From Lachancea dasiensis (taxonomy: Eukaryota > Ascomycota > Saccharomycetes > Saccharomycetales > Saccharomycetaceae): a DNA stretch of 64,000 nt. The notes under the pieces were generated by a model. It did not search any database. It saw only the letters and a program-made list of their open reading frames with translations, and was not told the origin of the DNA. This document shows, piece by piece, positions 61,364 through 64,000 of the stretch; within the stretch, counting starts at the first letter, position 1, and every line of letters begins with the position of its first letter. Made by a program: the position numbers and the translations under genes. The DNA lies in NCBI GenBank assembly GCA_900074725.1, contig LT598455.1, forward strand, positions 931,802 through 995,801, written 5' to 3'.

Positions 61364-63433
61364 ATGGGTGAGATTGTACTCTTCAATTTGGCTGACGCAA
61401 GCGAAACATATTCGGCATGTATCGTGGTCCATGGAAAGGTTCCCAAGTCAGGATCTTCTGCTGTGCAGGTTCGCTGCTCTCAAACGCCGCCATTGCGCTT
61501 TCCTGTTCATGAGTCGTTCTTTAAATGTGTCATCATGCTTAGTCCCGGAGAGAACCAATTGTCCTTTGTGTCAGACCAGGATGATCACAAAAGTGTTACT
61601 TTACGCTATGTACCTCTCCTACAAAATGAACCGGTCCATATGTGTCTTCTGGTAGCACGGGACTCGCCCTTGGTGTTTGACTCACCACGCTCACAGCAAG
61701 ACAAAGAGCATGGCAACGATTTGGAACTTGCATGCCGTAAACTCAGAATTGGTGCTCGACTGATGCAGGCCTTTACAAATGAGCAAATGCTGCGTAATGG
61801 GTTTGGCCAAAGAACTTTTCCGTTTGTAGAGGAATACGCTGAGGATACCACTTTTCGACAACCCGCTTTGCGTAATCGAGTCAAGATACACATATTACGC
61901 TCCGAAAAATCTGTTGGTGAACTGCGCAATCCAAATCTGGCACAGCAAAATCCCAATGCTTCAGACGCAGGCGGATTATTTGGAATTGCCATGGATGCTT
62001 TGCGCAATTATGGGGGTCCATTCAAAACTACTGACCAACACCCAGTGCAAGCCGCGGTAATGTTCCTTGACACACACTGGGATTCCAAGAATAAGCTGAT
62101 CACCGCACATGCTGCGCTTGGTGGTGGTGACAGCAGCATTAAGTTAGCCATTTTCGGCTCACATGGTCTTTATTCGTGGCCATCCTGTATCGAAGACGTC
62201 GTTCCTTATTTTACAGATGACACTCGCTGCTCTAACTCAGAGGTCGCAAATGATGCGGGTGAGTGTGGAACACATTGGGAATGTTTCACACTCACACTGG
62301 GGGCATTCATGCATGAAATTGGTCATTTACTTGGTTGTCCGCACCAAGAAAGTGGTGTCATGCTGCGTGACTATGTGCGATTGAATCGATCTTTCCTAAC
62401 AAAAGAAGCATTTTCTACCAGGACAAACTCCTCTGGGGCGAAGCCACCCATTTTCCCCAGAGAGGAATGCACTTGGCATAGGTTGGATGTGCTAAAGTTC
62501 TTACACCATCCTTCATTTACTGTGCCACAAGATTATAAGGACTCCTCCATGCTGAGACCTTCGAGAATCGGAGGATTCAAAACTTCTTCACCATCAGTTT
62601 ATGCTCTTCCTAACAATTGTTGTGTGCTAAAATCGGAAACTGGTATATTTTGCATTCAAATTATATGCGGAGATCTGGCACGCGCGCACATCGAATACCT
62701 TCCAGTCTCCATTGGCGGAACTGGTGCTCAGAATGAAATTATGCTGTCACTAGATGACCTGAGATCCCGAATTCCGCCTGACCATCTTTCAAAATATCGC
62801 GATTCATTCAAAATTAAGGTATGCGCCTTAAACTCTCCAGAAGCACAGTGGGACAAATTTCCAGAGTTCCTAAAAGCCTCTCAAATTTCATTGGCTTCGT
62901 ATGGATTTGCTAGTAATGCCATAGGAATGAAATCAATGCTTTATGGTGGTGCCGATAGGGGACAAGACGTAGGAGTAATTCCATTCACGAGCGGCAATAT
63001 TGTTGCGCTAAGAGTCTACCACGGAGCTGCTTTAGATGGCATAAGAGTCTATTTTAGCTCACATGCTGAAATTAATAACCCCCCACCGATTCCTCCACGA
63101 TCATATATGAAAAAGTTGACCAGTGCCCTCAAGTCTGTGAAAATACAGGATGCGTCTGGGCCAAGTATCCTTTTTGGGCATCAAACAAACTCTTACTCAG
63201 ACTTTTGTCTAAATCAAGGCGAGAATTTCATAGGACTCAGGTTAAGATCGGGCTGTTGGGTCGACGCGGTTTCAATTGTAACAAGTGAGGGCCGTGCCAG
63301 TCCATTTTTTGGAAACGCCAATGGTGGGAGCCACCACGAAATAATAATTCCAGAACACCAGAAGATTTTAGGATTATATGGAAGAGTAGGACAGTGGGTC
63401 GATGCTATTGGGATTATTTATGGATCAGTTTAA
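61364..63433 (+). CDS. Putative zinc metallopeptidase with a C-terminal jacalin-like domain (YIL108W orthologue)
   Basis: A 689-residue fungal metzincin-type protein (YIL108W is 696) whose substrate is unknown. The zinc motif HEIGHLLGCPH starts at about His317, with Glu318 as catalytic base and ligands His317, His321 and His327; it fits HEXXHXXGXXH. The C-terminal 100 residues form a jacalin-like lectin fold with paired GXW-type loops (LRSGCWVDAVSI, YGRVGQWVDAIGIIYG), suggesting binding to a carbohydrate. No signal peptide or membrane helix is visible, so the protein is probably cytosolic. It starts at the ATG at 61364. Confidence 0.93.
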   Translation: MGEIVLFNLADASETYSACIVVHGKVPKSGSSAVQVRCSQTPPLRFPVHESFFKCVIMLSPGENQLSFVSDQDDHKSVTLRYVPLLQNEPVHMCLLVARDSPLVFDSPRSQQDKEHGNDLELACRKLRIGARLMQAFTNEQMLRNGFGQRTFPFVEEYAEDTTFRQPALRNRVKIHILRSEKSVGELRNPNLAQQNPNASDAGGLFGIAMDALRNYGGPFKTTDQHPVQAAVMFLDTHWDSKNKLITAHAALGGGDSSIKLAIFGSHGLYSWPSCIEDVVPYFTDDTRCSNSEVANDAGECGTHWECFTLTLGAFMHEIGHLLGCPHQESGVMLRDYVRLNRSFLTKEAFSTRTNSSGAKPPIFPREECTWHRLDVLKFLHHPSFTVPQDYKDSSMLRPSRIGGFKTSSPSVYALPNNCCVLKSETGIFCIQIICGDLARAHIEYLPVSIGGTGAQNEIMLSLDDLRSRIPPDHLSKYRDSFKIKVCALNSPEAQWDKFPEFLKASQISLASYGFASNAIGMKSMLYGGADRGQDVGVIPFTSGNIVALRVYHGAALDGIRVYFSSHAEINNPPPIPPRSYMKKLTSALKSVKIQDASGPSILFGHQTNSYSDFCLNQGENFIGLRLRSGCWVDAVSIVTSEGRASPFFGNANGGSHHEIIIPEHQKILGLYGRVGQWVDAIGIIYGSV

Positions 63434-63517
63434 ATAGTAATTTCATCATGTCATTAAAATCGGAGGCTACATAATCCAACACTCATAAGGATGGACTGCC
63501 TAAGATAATGGGTGTCC

Positions 63518-64000
63518 TCATATCTCACTTTGGCTCCTGCTCATCTGTGGTGGTCTTGGTACAGGCCCTCTTTGTTTACCCAAAAGAGCTAATTTTTCGT
63601 TCAACTTGTTCATTTCAATTTCATGCTCATTGCGCCCTCCACCCGGCGGTGGTGAAGAAGTAGATCTGCTATCTCCATTCCTGCTGCTTAATGCACTTCT
63701 CGCAAACCTGCTAGATGCAAAGGAATGAGAAGTATGTGGTCTCAAGGCAGGCCTCGCAATTGAGGTCCCCCCACCAATTGTTGGAAACCGTTGGCCTTGC
63801 TTGTTGTTGGAGTGCGCCGAAGAATTTTTGGATAGACCAGTAGCGCTGGCTTTGTTTGCCATAAACTCACCTTTCGTATTACCATTGTTAGGAGGTGCAG
63901 TGGGTATAATCGAGTAACGCCTTTCGGCATGAACAAGCCCCATTTCTTGGACTTTCATGGTGTTGAGTTCAGTGTGAGGAACTTTGAAAAATGTGTCCTT
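63518..64000 (-). CDS. PFK26: C-terminal part of a larger protein, probably 6-phosphofructo-2-kinase Pfk26
   Basis: The minus-strand frame is open from the stop at 63518 to the right edge, giving at least 160 residues. The family segment is short: near the edge FFKVPHTELNTMKVQEMGLV fits the end of a fructose-2,6-bisphosphatase-type domain (compare HTVLKL...YG in animal PFKFB). The rest is a Ser/Pro/Gly/Asn-rich tail ending RSQSEI. In S. cerevisiae PFK26 (YIL107C) follows YIL108W in the same minus orientation, which is the main support. An internal ATG at 63958 is not the true start because the frame continues upstream. SLM1/SLM2, also nearby in S. cerevisiae, is less likely since a calcineurin-docking end is not seen. 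Confidence 0.5.
   Translation of the reverse strand, partial: KDTFFKVPHTELNTMKVQEMGLVHAERRYSIIPTAPPNNGNTKGEFMANKASATGLSKNSSAHSNNKQGQRFPTIGGGTSIARPALRPHTSHSFASSRFARSALSSRNGDSRSTSSPPPGGGRNEHEIEMNKLNEKLALLGKQRGPVPRPPQMSRSQSEI

Noticed and set aside
61193-61372. Possible intron upstream of the metzincin gene (GTAAGC near 61193, TACTAAC at 61332).
   Set aside because: The first AG after the branch site lies inside the coding sequence, and joining it to the upstream ATG frame shifts the reading frame.
1-64000. Transposons, LTRs and CRISPR arrays.
   Set aside because: No integrase, reverse transcriptase or transposase frames, no paired long terminal repeats and no regularly spaced palindromic repeats were seen.

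Overview
The window is nuclear DNA from a budding yeast of the family Saccharomycetaceae. It carries about 25 compact, mostly intronless protein genes, and the few introns use GTATGT/TACTAAC-type signals. Proteins read with the standard code give near full-length matches to Saccharomyces cerevisiae families. Gene order is the strongest clue to the lineage. Reading left to right, orthologues of S. cerevisiae chromosome IX genes (KGD1, RHO3, HIS5, NUP159, HOS4, HPM1, SEC24, YIL108W, probably PFK26) are interleaved in single copy with orthologues of chromosome XIV genes (RPL9B, SUN4, AQR1, YDJ1, MTQ1, GCD10, NOP2, ARP5, OCA2, VAC7, MSG5, COG5, YNL050C). That interleaving is what a lineage that did not undergo the whole-genome duplication should show. 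Lachancea or a close relative is my best guess; the genus is an inference.

Layout: 1-6.9 kb holds the 3' end of RPL9, an unidentified possible nuclear regulator, and KGD1. 6.9-18 kb holds a SUN-family cell-wall gene with a long leader and a predicted 5'UTR intron, followed by a drug-exporter cluster: a FLR1-type transporter facing two tandem AQR1/QDR-type transporters. Its spacers carry unusual repeats made of transcription-factor-like sites. 18-28 kb holds YDJ1, MTQ1, GCD10/TRM6, NOP2 and ARP5. 28-31.6 kb has no intact gene; it contains a decayed, internally deleted copy of FAS2 on the minus strand. 31.6-41.4 kb holds RHO3, a PRM5/YNL058C-type membrane protein, the pseudophosphatase OCA2, HIS5, NUP159 and mitochondrial porin. 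41.4-49 kb holds VAC7 and MSG5 with large spacers. 49-64 kb holds HOS4, COX5, HPM1, COG5, a YNL050C-like spliced gene, SEC24, a metzincin-jacalin protein and the C-terminus of a gene running off the right edge.

Most genes are housekeeping: mitochondrial energy metabolism (KGD1, COX5, porin), ribosome and tRNA modification (RPL9, MTQ1, GCD10, NOP2, HPM1), secretion (COG5, SEC24), chromatin (ARP5, HOS4) and signalling (RHO3, MSG5, VAC7). Several promoters carry motifs matching the expected control: Gcn4 at HIS5, RRPE plus PAC at NOP2, paired CCAAT boxes at COX5, paired pheromone elements at MSG5, a heat-shock element at YDJ1 and Yap1-like sites at FLR1. No mobile element, CRISPR array or convincing tRNA gene was seen.

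The observations most worth checking are a COX5 intron that splits the initiator ATG between A and TG, the 5'UTR intron of the SUN gene, the FAS2 fossil, a 17-bp minisatellite built from Yap1-type sites, and a cluster of CGGAAAAA motifs between the two tandem exporters.
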